Notes: a model not told the origin generated them from the letters alone. Numbered from the stretch's first letter, positions 48,772-58,314 are shown. The stretch is 64,000 nt of DNA from Gaetbulibacter_A aestuarii (GCF_039537665.1 NZ_BAABAY010000006.1:1-64000), one strand, 5' to 3'. Made by a program: numbers and translations.

Positions 48772-50007
48772 ATGGAAAATCAAACTCAAATTAATTGCCC
48801 TGAATGCGGAAACAAAATCAATGTTAATGATATTTTAAAGCATCAGATTGAAGAAAGTATTAAAAAAGAATATCAATCAAAATTCTTTGCTCAAAGTCAA
48901 GACTTGAAAAAGCAGCAGATTGAATTTGAAAAGAAGAAAGAGGATTACGAATCAGAATTACGTTCTGCAAAAAAGGAATTAGAGAATAGTTTGAAATCCA
49001 AAATTAAATTGGAGTTAGCTGAAGAACAGAGTGAGCTAATACAAAGTATGCAAGAAGAGTTAAAGCAAAAGTCAGACCAGGTTAAGGAACTTCATAAAAA
49101 GGAAGGAGAAATTCTTAAACTAAAAAGAGAGATGGACGAGGCTATCTCGCTTGTTAAACTAGAGGCTCAAAAGGAAATAAATAAATTACTGAAAACGGAA
49201 CGAGACAACGCTAAAAAAGAGGCCTTAAATGAAAGTGAATTAAAAATTAAGGAATATGAGAAGCAACTCGCTGATCAGAAAAAGCTTATTGAAGAAATGA
49301 AACGCAAGCATGAGCAGGGGTCTATGCAATTGCAAGGCGAGGTACAGGAGTTGGCTATTGAAGAATGGTTGCAATCTAAATACCCATTAGATGTCATTTC
49401 TGAAATTAAAAAGGGAGCAAATGGTGCTGATTGTTTGGAAATAGTGAACACCCGAGTTCATCAGAATTGTGGCTCTATTTACTATGAAAGTAAGCGAACT
49501 AAAAACTTCAGTAATTCATGGATTGAAAAATTTAAAAATGACATAAGGGAAAAGAACGCTAATATTGGCGTTTTAGTCACAGAAGTACTGCCAAATGATA
49601 TGGAACGAATGGGGTTGAAAGACGGAATTTGGATTTGTACTTATGAGGAATTCAAAGGTTTAAGTGCTGTTCTGCGAGAATCTATTATTAATATCCACCT
49701 TAACTCGGTTTCACAAGAAAATAAAGGTGACAAGATGGTAATGCTCTATGACTTTTTAACTAGTAATGAATTTAGACTACAAGTTGAGGGTATCGTAGAG
49801 GGATTTACACAAATGCAAATTGATTTGGCATCAGAAAAAAATGCCATGAAACGTTTGTGGAAAAAACGAGAAAAACAAATTGATAAGGTTATCACTAATA
49901 CGTTGAATATGCATGGGGCGGTAAAGGGTATTGCCGGAACAGCAATACAAGAAATCAAACTGTTAGATTTAGATGAAAAGGTAATTGGTATTAATCCATT
50001 TAATTAG
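48772..50007 (+). CDS. DUF2130 protein with predicted PD-(D/E)xK nuclease fold
   Basis: The protein has 411 residues. A zinc-knuckle start (INCPECGNKINVND) is followed by a long coiled coil (about 35-200), then the DUF2130 region (about 200-330). There, GADCLEIV and SIYYESKRTKNF give the D...ExK pattern of restriction-type nucleases. A C-terminal helical part ends at KVIGINPFN. It ends three bases before the methyltransferase-kinase gene, so the two are translated together. It is a candidate DNA-cutting effector of the module. Confidence 0.75.
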   Translation: MENQTQINCPECGNKINVNDILKHQIEESIKKEYQSKFFAQSQDLKKQQIEFEKKKEDYESELRSAKKELENSLKSKIKLELAEEQSELIQSMQEELKQKSDQVKELHKKEGEILKLKREMDEAISLVKLEAQKEINKLLKTERDNAKKEALNESELKIKEYEKQLADQKKLIEEMKRKHEQGSMQLQGEVQELAIEEWLQSKYPLDVISEIKKGANGADCLEIVNTRVHQNCGSIYYESKRTKNFSNSWIEKFKNDIREKNANIGVLVTEVLPNDMERMGLKDGIWICTYEEFKGLSAVLRESIINIHLNSVSQENKGDKMVMLYDFLTSNEFRLQVEGIVEGFTQMQIDLASEKNAMKRLWKKREKQIDKVITNTLNMHGAVKGIAGTAIQEIKLLDLDEKVIGINPFN

Positions 50008-50010
50008 GCT

Positions 50011-52539
50011 ATGGCAAGAAGTAAGGAAAACAAAGGCTCAGAGGATATAGATTTTAAAATTATTGTAAATCAGTTATGGCATGGTTTTAATATATTGAGA
50101 GGGGCTATTCCATCCCAAGACTTACACGTTTTCTTTTACCTTTTTTCTGCTTATGAAGACGGGCTTATTGATTTAGAGGAATTTAATCAAGTTTCTAATC
50201 CCTATGGTTATTTGAAAGGTGCTTTAAAATCTGAACCGGAATATGATGAGCTTTATGACCATTATAGTGATATAATTAATTCCATTCCATTTCATATAAT
50301 AGTCAATATATTTCGAAACTTAGAAAATATTGACTGGGATAATTTCACAGGATATTTTTTAGAAATATTTGATATTCTTTTGAATAAATATTTTTCTAAT
50401 GAAGGAAACATTTATAATGTTTCTTTATTACCATCAGAATTAAGTGAATTTACAAACAAACTTGCAGTAAGTTTTATGTCAAATTCAAAGATGAATTTTG
50501 TATTTAATCCTTTTGCTGGATTTGGAACATTAGCCCCTAAAACTTCTAATTATCATTATGAAGGAATTGAAGCGAACTCTGTAATTTGGGCTTTAGGAAA
50601 GTTAAGGTTGTTAAGAACTAACCACATAGAAAGTCATTCTTTGAAGTTAGAAGATTCGATAAAAAATTGGCGAGTTCCAAATAAAAAGGATTTGTACAAT
50701 TTAGTAATCTCAAGACCACCTTACGGCAAAAAAGTAGAGTCTATTTTTTTGGGACGCAAATCTATTTCTAAGAAAATGACTGCTGAACAGTATGTTATTG
50801 AAAAGGGTTTGGATTCTATTGACAGGGATGGACTTGTAATGTGTATTGCATCCGAAGGAATTTTGTTTAGGAGAGGCAGTGAGGCTAATTTGCGAGAGTA
50901 TTTAGTAGAAAATAATCTTTTACATACTGTAGTATATTTTCCTGGTGGGATATTACAAAATACAGGAATAGCACAATGCTTATTGATTCTCTCCAAAAAA
51001 AGAAAGGGAGAAGGAAATATAAGAATGGTAGATGCAACAAATTTTGTTAAGGCCAACAAAAATCAAAAAATTTTAGATTACGAAGGTCTTTTTGAAATCT
51101 TTAAAGAAAACACATCAAATACTTCTTTAAGGTTTGTGAGTAAAGAGGAAATTAGACGAAATGATTATATTTTAAGAGTACAAAGGTATTTTTTAGACGA
51201 AGTTGAAGGTGTTAAGTTATCAGAATTGACAGAATGCAAGGCTGCAGTAAAATCAAATACTAGAAACAATAAAGAATCATTCAGTAAAGATAAAAAAGGT
51301 GTTTTTTTAAGAATTCGAGATTTAAAAAATGATCCTTTTGATTACCAATTAGATCCCTCTAAAATAGATAAAGTTGGATTACCAAAGTATGTTAAAAAAT
51401 ATCAGGGCAGTGCCTTACTTTTGGCGAAAATAGGTGGTATACTAAAACCGACTTATATTGATTTGGATAGCGATGAAGAATCCTATTTCGTATCTAATGA
51501 TATTATTGTCTTGGATGTAATAAAGGATAGAATAAGAATTGAATTTCTTATAAACGAACTTCACTCGGATTATGTTCTAGAGCAAATAAAAGCTTTTAGT
51601 TCAGGAACGGCTTTCTCATCCATAAGTATAAATGATATTTTAAACATTAAAATAGTTTTACCAGGGCTTCGGGAACAAGATGCTAAAGTTCAAGGAGCTA
51701 AAACATCATACTTACAAAGTATTAGCAGAGAGATAAAACTTAAAGAAGAACTTCTTGGTGTAAAGAAAGAATCTGACAGAAGTATAAAATCCTTTCTACA
51801 TACTATGCGACAGTACTTGAATGCCTTAAAGACTAATGTTGGTGGCACTAGTCTATTTATCGAGAAGAATGGTAGCCAAGGAATTAGCCTTGAAACTTTA
51901 TATAGCAAAAATTTAAATCAAACTCTGGGAGAACACTTTACAAGCTTAGAAGAAACCATTGTTTCCATGGCAAAATTATTGGACTCATTTGAAAATAAAG
52001 GATCTAGTTCTAGGTCCGAAATTTTGAAACTGTCAAGTCTTGTGAAAGAGGCCCAAAAGAGATTTAAGAATCCAAACAGATTTAAATTCGAAGAAGTTTA
52101 TATTGATCATGATGCATTTGCTAGTGATTTTGGTTATTTAGATCAATTTATAGAAATAAATAAAGAGGATTTTTTCAAAGTATTTTCAAATATAATTTGC
52201 AATGCTGTTGATCATGGTTTTACTGATAAAGACAAGAAATATTCTATTAGGTCAAGCATTTTCAATAATAAAGAGAAAAATGAATTCATTTTAGAAATAT
52301 CTAATAATGGTCAACCAATGCCAAAAGAGTTCACTTATATGGATTTGATTACAAGAGGAGAAAAATCCACAACTAGTAGAGGGACGGGTACTGGAGGTTC
52401 AGATATTAAAGATATTTTATCTAATTATGATGTTTATTTTGAATTAATAACAGATGATGAAGATGAATATCCTGTTAAGTATGTGTTGCATTTTCCAGTG
52501 CGTTCATCCTTTGAAGAATTTTTGAAAATCGACAATTAG
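50011..52539 (+). CDS. Fusion of N6-methyltransferase-like, HsdS-like target recognition and histidine kinase domains
   Basis: The protein has 842 residues. The HsdM-like fold shows motif I as NPFAGFGTLA (about 167), but motif IV reads ISRPPYG (about 232) where N/D/S-PP-Y/F is expected, so methylation is doubtful. An HsdS-type recognition domain follows at about 388-575 (GVKLSELTECKAAVK, GSALLAKIG-like, FSSGTAFSSISINDILNIKI). A dimerisation helix with a phosphoacceptor-like His (SFLHTMRQYL, about 594) and a GHKL ATPase follow: N-box SNIICNAVDHG, G1 ISNNGQPMP, G2 GTGTGGSDI. With the receiver protein next door it looks like a DNA-sensing two-component kinase. Confidence 0.75.
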   Translation: MARSKENKGSEDIDFKIIVNQLWHGFNILRGAIPSQDLHVFFYLFSAYEDGLIDLEEFNQVSNPYGYLKGALKSEPEYDELYDHYSDIINSIPFHIIVNIFRNLENIDWDNFTGYFLEIFDILLNKYFSNEGNIYNVSLLPSELSEFTNKLAVSFMSNSKMNFVFNPFAGFGTLAPKTSNYHYEGIEANSVIWALGKLRLLRTNHIESHSLKLEDSIKNWRVPNKKDLYNLVISRPPYGKKVESIFLGRKSISKKMTAEQYVIEKGLDSIDRDGLVMCIASEGILFRRGSEANLREYLVENNLLHTVVYFPGGILQNTGIAQCLLILSKKRKGEGNIRMVDATNFVKANKNQKILDYEGLFEIFKENTSNTSLRFVSKEEIRRNDYILRVQRYFLDEVEGVKLSELTECKAAVKSNTRNNKESFSKDKKGVFLRIRDLKNDPFDYQLDPSKIDKVGLPKYVKKYQGSALLLAKIGGILKPTYIDLDSDEESYFVSNDIIVLDVIKDRIRIEFLINELHSDYVLEQIKAFSSGTAFSSISINDILNIKIVLPGLREQDAKVQGAKTSYLQSISREIKLKEELLGVKKESDRSIKSFLHTMRQYLNALKTNVGGTSLFIEKNGSQGISLETLYSKNLNQTLGEHFTSLEETIVSMAKLLDSFENKGSSSRSEILKLSSLVKEAQKRFKNPNRFKFEEVYIDHDAFASDFGYLDQFIEINKEDFFKVFSNIICNAVDHGFTDKDKKYSIRSSIFNNKEKNEFILEISNNGQPMPKEFTYMDLITRGEKSTTSRGTGTGGSDIKDILSNYDVYFELITDDEDEYPVKYVLHFPVRSSFEEFLKIDN

Positions 52540-52570
52540 GAAATATAATTAAGGATAAAATAATTGATTA

Positions 52571-53470
52571 ATGAACAAAAATATTAGACTAAAAGTACTT
52601 TGGATTGATGATGAATGGGAAAAGCAAAAGGCATTTATTGGAGAAGCAGAACAATTTGAAATTGATGTAAAACCAGCAGGATCACATGAAGAAGGGATGG
52701 CAATTCTTGCCTCTAAAACTAGTGATTTCGCTGCAGTGATTCTCGATGCAAAAGTGAAACTTAAAAGTGACTCTCAAGTAGCAAATTTAAAGGGTTTAAG
52801 GGCTTCACGGGATCGTTTGATTGAAATCAACCAAATGAGTTATTTACCATCGTTTATTTTTACCGGTCAGCCAGACTATTTAGATAATGATATTTTTCGA
52901 GAATCATATGGAGACTTTTATGTTAAAGGGTCTGACAATAGAAAATTATATCAGGCGATAAAAGATGCGGCTTCTAAGTCTGATGAAATGAAGGCAAGAT
53001 CAGAATTTCCTGAGGCCTTTCTATGTTTTGATAAAGGAATTTTGGGTAGTGATTCTAAAAGACTATTTATTGAAATGGCTAATAATATGCGTTCTCAAGA
53101 TTTTAGAAAGAAAAATATAAATGTTCAAAGAGATTTCCTGGAGTCAATATTTCATGCTCTTAATAATCCAGTACCATGTATTCCAGAATTCTGTTTTCCA
53201 AATGGAAGGCCAAATCAAGAGTGGTGTACAAAGTTTATGGAGGATAGAACAGTAAGGGATAATAGAGGAAATTCAGATAAATTAAATAAACCAATACCTA
53301 GAGATATAAAAGGAGCATTTAGAAAACTAAAGGAATCAACAAATGGGTATTCTCATCTTTCCGATGAAGACCTGGTGAAGATTCCATTTATGGCAAATAC
53401 CTATACAATATTAGAAATCCTTTCATGGTTACCTAATTTTATAGAAGACCACTTTAGGAATTATATTTAA
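52571..53470 (+). CDS. Receiver-domain protein with unknown C-terminal output domain
   Basis: The protein has 299 residues. The N-terminal about 130 residues form a receiver domain: acidic pair in LWIDDEW (D13, D14), phosphoacceptor in VILDAK (D59), the switch Thr in FIFTGQ (T98) and Lys in YVKG (K119). The C-terminal about 165 residues are helical (KKNINVQRDFLESIFHAL, LEILSWLPNFIEDHFRN) and not a DNA-binding fold I recognise. It is encoded 31 bases after the methyltransferase-kinase fusion and is its likely phosphorylation partner and effector. Confidence 0.75.
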   Translation: MNKNIRLKVLWIDDEWEKQKAFIGEAEQFEIDVKPAGSHEEGMAILASKTSDFAAVILDAKVKLKSDSQVANLKGLRASRDRLIEINQMSYLPSFIFTGQPDYLDNDIFRESYGDFYVKGSDNRKLYQAIKDAASKSDEMKARSEFPEAFLCFDKGILGSDSKRLFIEMANNMRSQDFRKKNINVQRDFLESIFHALNNPVPCIPEFCFPNGRPNQEWCTKFMEDRTVRDNRGNSDKLNKPIPRDIKGAFRKLKESTNGYSHLSDEDLVKIPFMANTYTILEILSWLPNFIEDHFRNYI

Positions 53471-53485
53471 GTGTGTCCTTAGTTC

Positions 53486-53510
53486 GCACAAATCCAACTT
53501 ATGTTTGTGC
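53486..53510. promoter_or_regulatory. Small inverted repeat before the coiled-coil gene
   Basis: GCACAAA (53486-53492) and TTTGTGC (53504-53510) form a perfect 7-bp hairpin with an 11-base loop in a 61-base gap. It could be an operator or a weak terminator. Confidence 0.35.
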
Positions 53511-53531
53511 TGTAATTTTAAATCAAATAAT

Positions 53532-53885
53532 ATGAGCGAGGCAGAAATTCAAAATTCAAAATTAATTCAAAATCTAAAGATTAATACCGAAGAGGAAAAT
53601 TCATCGATAAAAAGTCTTCGTAAAGGATTTTCCGATATGGATAAAATAAAAAATCAAAAAGATGAACTTTGCAAAAAAATTAAGCTTTTAGAAACGGATA
53701 TTAGGGCTATTTACACGGAAATAAAAGATTTACAAATGATGGTGTCTGTTAAGGAAGGGAAAGCATTTGATTTAAATAAAAATAGAGATAACCTAATAAG
53801 TGAAATAAGAAAGTTGGATAAGAATTATGGAAAAGAACACGAAAAGTTAATGAAGCAATTTGATGATATTATATTTGAATATTAG
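53532..53885 (+). CDS. Small coiled-coil protein, unknown
   Basis: The protein has 117 residues from the ATG at 53532 (MSEAEIQNSKL); the frame is open nine codons further up, but the Met after an A-rich leader is preferred. It is almost entirely predicted coiled coil (MDKIKNQKDELCKKIKLLE, LISEIRKLDKNYGKEHEKL). It ends one base before the ATG of the next gene. Its function is unknown; it may bridge or tether partners of the module. Confidence 0.6.
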   Translation: MSEAEIQNSKLIQNLKINTEEENSSIKSLRKGFSDMDKIKNQKDELCKKIKLLETDIRAIYTEIKDLQMMVSVKEGKAFDLNKNRDNLISEIRKLDKNYGKEHEKLMKQFDDIIFEY

Positions 53886-53886
53886 C

Positions 53887-54351
53887 ATGGGAACTCTAAG
53901 AAATTTTGGTGAATTCAGACAAAAGGAATTAAAGGTTTATAATCACACTGTAAATAATTTTAGTAGAGTGTTTGATGCAAATATTTGTGGTTACATTCCA
54001 AACAATTCAGGAAAAATATTCGAAATCAGAGATTATCATGACATTGGAGAAGCGGGGATAAATTATTTATTATCTATTAAGGAAGAACTTAAGTTTTTTC
54101 AACGTGATTTTTATAATTGGAAATCACCTGAAAGTATTGCGGAAATTATTGATGAAGATGTGGACTTAGTTTTGGAATATGCTAAAAAATATTTTGTTAC
54201 TCCAGAAGGAATACCATTAGAACGCGCAAAACTTGGAGAAGACGGATATAACATTAATTCAAGAAGAGAAAAGTTTTCAAGTTTTCAAGTTTTAAGAGAT
54301 ATCCAAATTGCTAAAAGGTATGAATTATTAAGAAAAATAAATAAATTGTGA
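53887..54351 (+). CDS. Hypothetical protein, defence-island member
   Basis: The protein has 154 residues from the ATG at 53887 (MGTLRNFGEFRQ). It is soluble and charged. The segment SPESIAEIIDEDVDLVLEYAKKYF resembles a small helical recognition bundle, and the end FQVLRDIQIAKRYELLRKINKL is helical. No family was recognised. It is coupled to the coiled-coil gene with one base between stop and start. Confidence 0.55.
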   Translation: MGTLRNFGEFRQKELKVYNHTVNNFSRVFDANICGYIPNNSGKIFEIRDYHDIGEAGINYLLSIKEELKFFQRDFYNWKSPESIAEIIDEDVDLVLEYAKKYFVTPEGIPLERAKLGEDGYNINSRREKFSSFQVLRDIQIAKRYELLRKINKL

Positions 54352-54409
54352 ATAGTCGATTCACAGCCTTTTAGTTTTACCAAAAAATAGTTTTAAATAG
54401 TAATAATTT

Positions 54410-54970
54410 ATGTCCCACGATATTCACGCTAAACGCAAAGACAAACCAAAAGAAAATGTTTCTATCAAAGTTGAAAATATAAATGTTGAAGATGCTTTAT
54501 ATCTCTTGCGACTATTGAACTTTGAGGATAAATCAACCTTACATCGTCGTTTTAGGGGATTATTATATTTTCCTTTTTCGAAGGATGACGAATTAAGAAA
54601 AAAGCAATTTGAAGCTGTGCCTTATCTTATAAAGCTTATGGATCTTTGTGACAAATTTAATCAACGTGATGGTTGGTGGCTAGACGATCAAAGTCCAATT
54701 GAACATAATAGGCGTCCCCATAATAATGTGCCAACCAAACTTATTGTACAAAAAGGAGAAATTAAAATTGTAAACCGTAAAGATTATACTGGAACCTTTT
54801 TGTTGGAATTTATTGAAAGTGGAAAATATAAAGGCAATGCTGAATGCTTTGTTAAATCCTATAAAGATGATATCTTGAAAGCTGGTATTTTACTAAATCC
54901 CATTCATTGGAATGTCAAGGAAACAAAAGAATTAAGAAATAATTATAATTTAAAAAGAGTAATGATTTAA
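54410..54970 (+). CDS. Hypothetical protein upstream of the type I methylase
   Basis: The protein has 186 residues, soluble. Notable stretches are NVEDALYLLRLLNFEDKSTLHRRFRGLLYFPF, GWWLDDQSPIEHNRRPHNN and the end VKETKELRNNYNLKRVMI. No signal or membrane segment. I do not recognise it. It precedes HsdM by 21 bases and so may be cotranscribed with the type I system. Confidence 0.55.
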   Translation: MSHDIHAKRKDKPKENVSIKVENINVEDALYLLRLLNFEDKSTLHRRFRGLLYFPFSKDDELRKKQFEAVPYLIKLMDLCDKFNQRDGWWLDDQSPIEHNRRPHNNVPTKLIVQKGEIKIVNRKDYTGTFLLEFIESGKYKGNAECFVKSYKDDILKAGILLNPIHWNVKETKELRNNYNLKRVMI

Positions 54971-54991
54971 AAGAATAGAGTAAAACTAACT

Positions 54992-56473
54992 ATGATAACA
55001 GGTGAAATTAAAAGCAAAATAGACAAAATCTGGGATGATTTCTGGACAGGCGGAATTTCCAATCCTTTAACGGTAATTGAGCAGTTTACCTACTTAATTT
55101 TTATTAAGCAGTTAGACGACAAACAAACCAGAATGGAGAAGGAAGCCAATTTGTTAGGCATACCTATTGAAAAACCTATTTATACTGAAAAACAAAATCC
55201 CTTGCGTTGGAGCAATTTTAAAAATAAAGATCCTGAGGTTATGTTCGGCCTGTTTACAAAACCACAGCGTGACATTGATGATTTGACTGCCTTTGATTTT
55301 ATGAAAACCCTAGGGGCTGAAGGTGGTGAATTTACGCGATTTATGAAAGGAGCTATCTTCATGATACAATCTCCTAAATTACTGGATAAGGTGGTGCAAC
55401 AAATAGACCAACTTCCTTTAGACAATAGGGATACTAAGGGGGATTTATATGAGTATATGCTCTCTAAAATAGCGGAAGCTGGAACCAATGGACAATTCCG
55501 TACTCCACGGCATATCATTAATATGATGGTTGCCATGGTGCAGCCTAAAAAAGACGATATTATTTCGGATCCTGCCTGCGGTACCGCGGGTTTTTTGGTG
55601 AGTGCCGGCGAATATATTTACGACAATCACAAAGATTGGTTTCAAGACAAGACCTTTAGAGGGCATTTTAATTCCAATATGTTTCATGGTACAGAGTTTG
55701 ACCCTTCCATGTTGCGTATAGCTGCAATGAATTTACAATTACATGGTATAGAAACTCCTGTTCTAACGGGTACAGATGCTTTAAGTGAGGCTAATGGAGA
55801 TGTAGAGAATGCCTATACCTTGATTTTAGCAAACCCTCCTTTTAAAGGAAGTTTAGATTATGATGAAGTAGAAAGTAGCCTACTACAAACTACTAAAACA
55901 AAAAAGACCGAATTGTTGTTCTTGTCTCTAATGTTACGGACTTTAAAAGTAGGTGGTCGTGCTGCTGTTATTGTTCCTGATGGAGTATTGTTTGGTAGCA
56001 GTAAAGCCCATAAAAGCATTCGTGAAGAATTAGTTAGTAAGCAAAAATTAGAGGCTGTTATTTCCATGCCCAGTGGCGTATTTAAACCTTATGCGGGGGT
56101 AAGTACAGCAGTTTTATTTTTTACTAAAACCAACTCAGGAGGCACAGATAAGGTGTGGTTTTACGATATGAAAGCAGATGGTTATAGTTTGGATGATAAA
56201 CGTAATGTTATTAATGAAAATGATATTCCAGATATTTTAAAACGTTTTCAAAATTTAGAAGCTGAAACAGATAGAAAGCGTACAGACCAAAGCTTTTTAG
56301 TGCCTTTTGATGACATTCAGGGCAACGATTGGGACTTATCCATAAATCGTTACAAGGAGATTGTTTATGAGGAAATTGAATATGAAGCACCTAAAGATAT
56401 CATTAAAGCTATTAAGGAATTAGATGAGGAAAGAATAGATGCATTGTTGAATTTAGAAAAACTCCTTAATTAA
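54992..56473 (+). CDS. hsdM: Type I restriction-modification DNA methyltransferase subunit HsdM
   Basis: The protein has 493 residues. An N-terminal helical domain (WDDFWTGGISNPLTVIEQFTYL) precedes the catalytic domain with motif I DPACGTAGFLVSAGEYI (about 190) and motif IV LANPPFKGS (about 275), giving N6-adenine methylation when joined with HsdS. Motif IV is canonical here, unlike in the fusion protein at 50011. It shares a TAATG junction with hsdS. Confidence 0.95.
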   Translation: MITGEIKSKIDKIWDDFWTGGISNPLTVIEQFTYLIFIKQLDDKQTRMEKEANLLGIPIEKPIYTEKQNPLRWSNFKNKDPEVMFGLFTKPQRDIDDLTAFDFMKTLGAEGGEFTRFMKGAIFMIQSPKLLDKVVQQIDQLPLDNRDTKGDLYEYMLSKIAEAGTNGQFRTPRHIINMMVAMVQPKKDDIISDPACGTAGFLVSAGEYIYDNHKDWFQDKTFRGHFNSNMFHGTEFDPSMLRIAAMNLQLHGIETPVLTGTDALSEANGDVENAYTLILANPPFKGSLDYDEVESSLLQTTKTKKTELLFLSLMLRTLKVGGRAAVIVPDGVLFGSSKAHKSIREELVSKQKLEAVISMPSGVFKPYAGVSTAVLFFTKTNSGGTDKVWFYDMKADGYSLDDKRNVINENDIPDILKRFQNLEAETDRKRTDQSFLVPFDDIQGNDWDLSINRYKEIVYEEIEYEAPKDIIKAIKELDEERIDALLNLEKLLN

Positions 56474-57705
56474 TGGAATTAGTAAAGCTTCATAAAATAT
56501 GTGATTTGAAAAATGGCTTTGCTTTCAAATCGTCTGATTATGTTGATGAATCGAATACTTTGAGTTGCAGGATGAGTAGCATTAGACCAGGTGGTAACTT
56601 TGATTTAGAACATAACAAAAGATATTTGCCTGATAATTATGCCGATTTATATTCTGATTATTTGCTTGAAGAAGGAGACATAGTAATTGCAATGACAGAT
56701 TTAGCGGGCGACCCTAAAATATTAGGTGTTCCTACTATTGTAAGAACAAACGGGAAAAAATTATTACAGAATCAACGAGTTGGTAAATTAATTGTAAAAG
56801 ATAATTCAAAAGTTCATGTTCCTTTTTTACAATATGCTTTGAATAGACCAGTTAATAAAAACTACTATAAAAAATTTGCAGGAGGTGGTTTACAGATTAA
56901 TGTGGGAAAACAAGAAATATTAAATAATTCTATACCACTCCCACCATTAGACACCCAAAAAAAGATAGCAGCTATTTTAGATGAAGCAGACAAATTACGC
57001 CAACTTGACAAAAAATTAATTGAAAAATATGATGCCCTTACCCAAAGCCTCTTTTTGGATATGTTTGGGCATCCTGTGGGAAATCCCAAGGGTTGGGAAG
57101 TTAAAAAGTTAAAGGAAATTTCAACTAAAATTCATAGTGGTAATACTCCAAAAGGAGGAAGCCAAGTCTATGTTGAACAAGGAATTACATTTTTTAGAAG
57201 TCAAAATGTATGGAAAAATAGATTAGTATATGATGACATAGCTTTTATAGACCAACAAACTCATGATAAAATGATGAAAAGTAGCTTGATGCATAAAGAT
57301 ATTTTAATGACAAAGACTGGAAGAATAAATACAGAAAATAGCAGCCTTGGCAGAGCTGCTATGTATTTAGGTGAAGACAATAAGGCTAATCTTAATGGGC
57401 ACGTTTATTTAATAAGACTCAAAAAGGGTATTACCAATGAATTTGTTTTGCATATATTAACAACAAAGGAATACAGAGGTCATATTAGAAGTGTATGTGT
57501 AGGTGGTATTGATAAAAGACAGCTCAACAAAGATCATATTGAAAATTTCCCCATTATTTATCCTCCGATTAATCTGCAGGCTAAATTTACTCAACTAGCG
57601 GCTATTGTAGAACAACAAAAAGCACTTACTCAGGCAAGTCTAGAGAAGTCTGAAGCTTTGTTTAACAGCCTCTTACAAAAGGCGTTTAAAGGGGAGTTGG
57701 TATGA
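56473..57705 (+). CDS. hsdS: Type I restriction-modification specificity subunit HsdS
   Basis: The protein has 410 residues. Two target-recognition domains (about 1-150 and 205-365) are each followed by a coiled-coil spacer with the conserved forms PLPPLDTQKKIAAILDEADKLRQLD and YPPINLQAKFTQLAAIVEQQKAL. It sets the sequence recognised by HsdM and HsdR. The next gene starts within its last codons (ATGA overlap). Confidence 0.93.
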   Translation: MELVKLHKICDLKNGFAFKSSDYVDESNTLSCRMSSIRPGGNFDLEHNKRYLPDNYADLYSDYLLEEGDIVIAMTDLAGDPKILGVPTIVRTNGKKLLQNQRVGKLIVKDNSKVHVPFLQYALNRPVNKNYYKKFAGGGLQINVGKQEILNNSIPLPPLDTQKKIAAILDEADKLRQLDKKLIEKYDALTQSLFLDMFGHPVGNPKGWEVKKLKEISTKIHSGNTPKGGSQVYVEQGITFFRSQNVWKNRLVYDDIAFIDQQTHDKMMKSSLMHKDILMTKTGRINTENSSLGRAAMYLGEDNKANLNGHVYLIRLKKGITNEFVLHILTTKEYRGHIRSVCVGGIDKRQLNKDHIENFPIIYPPINLQAKFTQLAAIVEQQKALTQASLEKSEALFNSLLQKAFKGELV

Positions 57706-58301
57706 AAACAGTAAGATTGATTTTGGTAGTATTGCTAGTAGTATCAATTCATTCATGTAAAAAGAAAACATCTAGGTCAAATAGTTATAGTAACGATTCA
57801 GAGACATATTATTATGACGAGGATGAAGAAGCTTATCCAGATGACACATATTGTGCAGATGTAGATTACTATAATCCAGATACTGGGTTTAGTAACAATT
57901 ACACTTTAAATGTAGATGTTGAGTATAATGAAGTGGTTAAAATATCTTTTTCAAGTGGCTGGCTAGATAGCAGTGAATTTTCTTCAGAAGAACTAGATGA
58001 AGATGGCTATTGTGAAATTACATTGTATGATGGTCGAGAATTTGAAATTCAAATTACAGGCTCCGCATGTTCTTTTGATGATGGTTATAGAATTGAAACT
58101 GACATACAAGATGAGATAGCTGCGGTGACTTGCCCTAGATGTGGTTTCTCAAAATATGAGTATGATGATTATTGTGATGACTGTCAAGACCGTATAGATA
58201 AAACATGTAGTCGTTGTGGTCAATATGATGCTTTTATGTGGGCAGGTGACGAACTGTGTTCAGACTGTGAAGAAGAAGAGCAGGAAGAAGATGATTGGTA
58301 A
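57702..58301 (+). CDS. Acidic Cys-rich lipoprotein within the type I operon
   Basis: The protein has 199 residues. The signal VVLLVVSIHSC-KKK is a lipobox. A very acidic Tyr/Asp/Glu region (about 30-55) and a beta-rich domain follow. The C-terminal 60 residues hold zinc-ribbon knuckles CPRCGFSKYEYDDYCDDC and CSRCGQYDAFMWAGDELCSDC, ending EEEEQEEDDW. Zinc ribbons on an exported lipoprotein are odd, as is its four-base overlap with hsdS. It could be a cell-surface sensor or a misread cytoplasmic protein; function unknown. Confidence 0.65.
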   Translation: MKTVRLILVVLLVVSIHSCKKKTSRSNSYSNDSETYYYDEDEEAYPDDTYCADVDYYNPDTGFSNNYTLNVDVEYNEVVKISFSSGWLDSSEFSSEELDEDGYCEITLYDGREFEIQITGSACSFDDGYRIETDIQDEIAAVTCPRCGFSKYEYDDYCDDCQDRIDKTCSRCGQYDAFMWAGDELCSDCEEEEQEEDDW

Positions 58302-58314
58302 TAAGTGATTTGAA

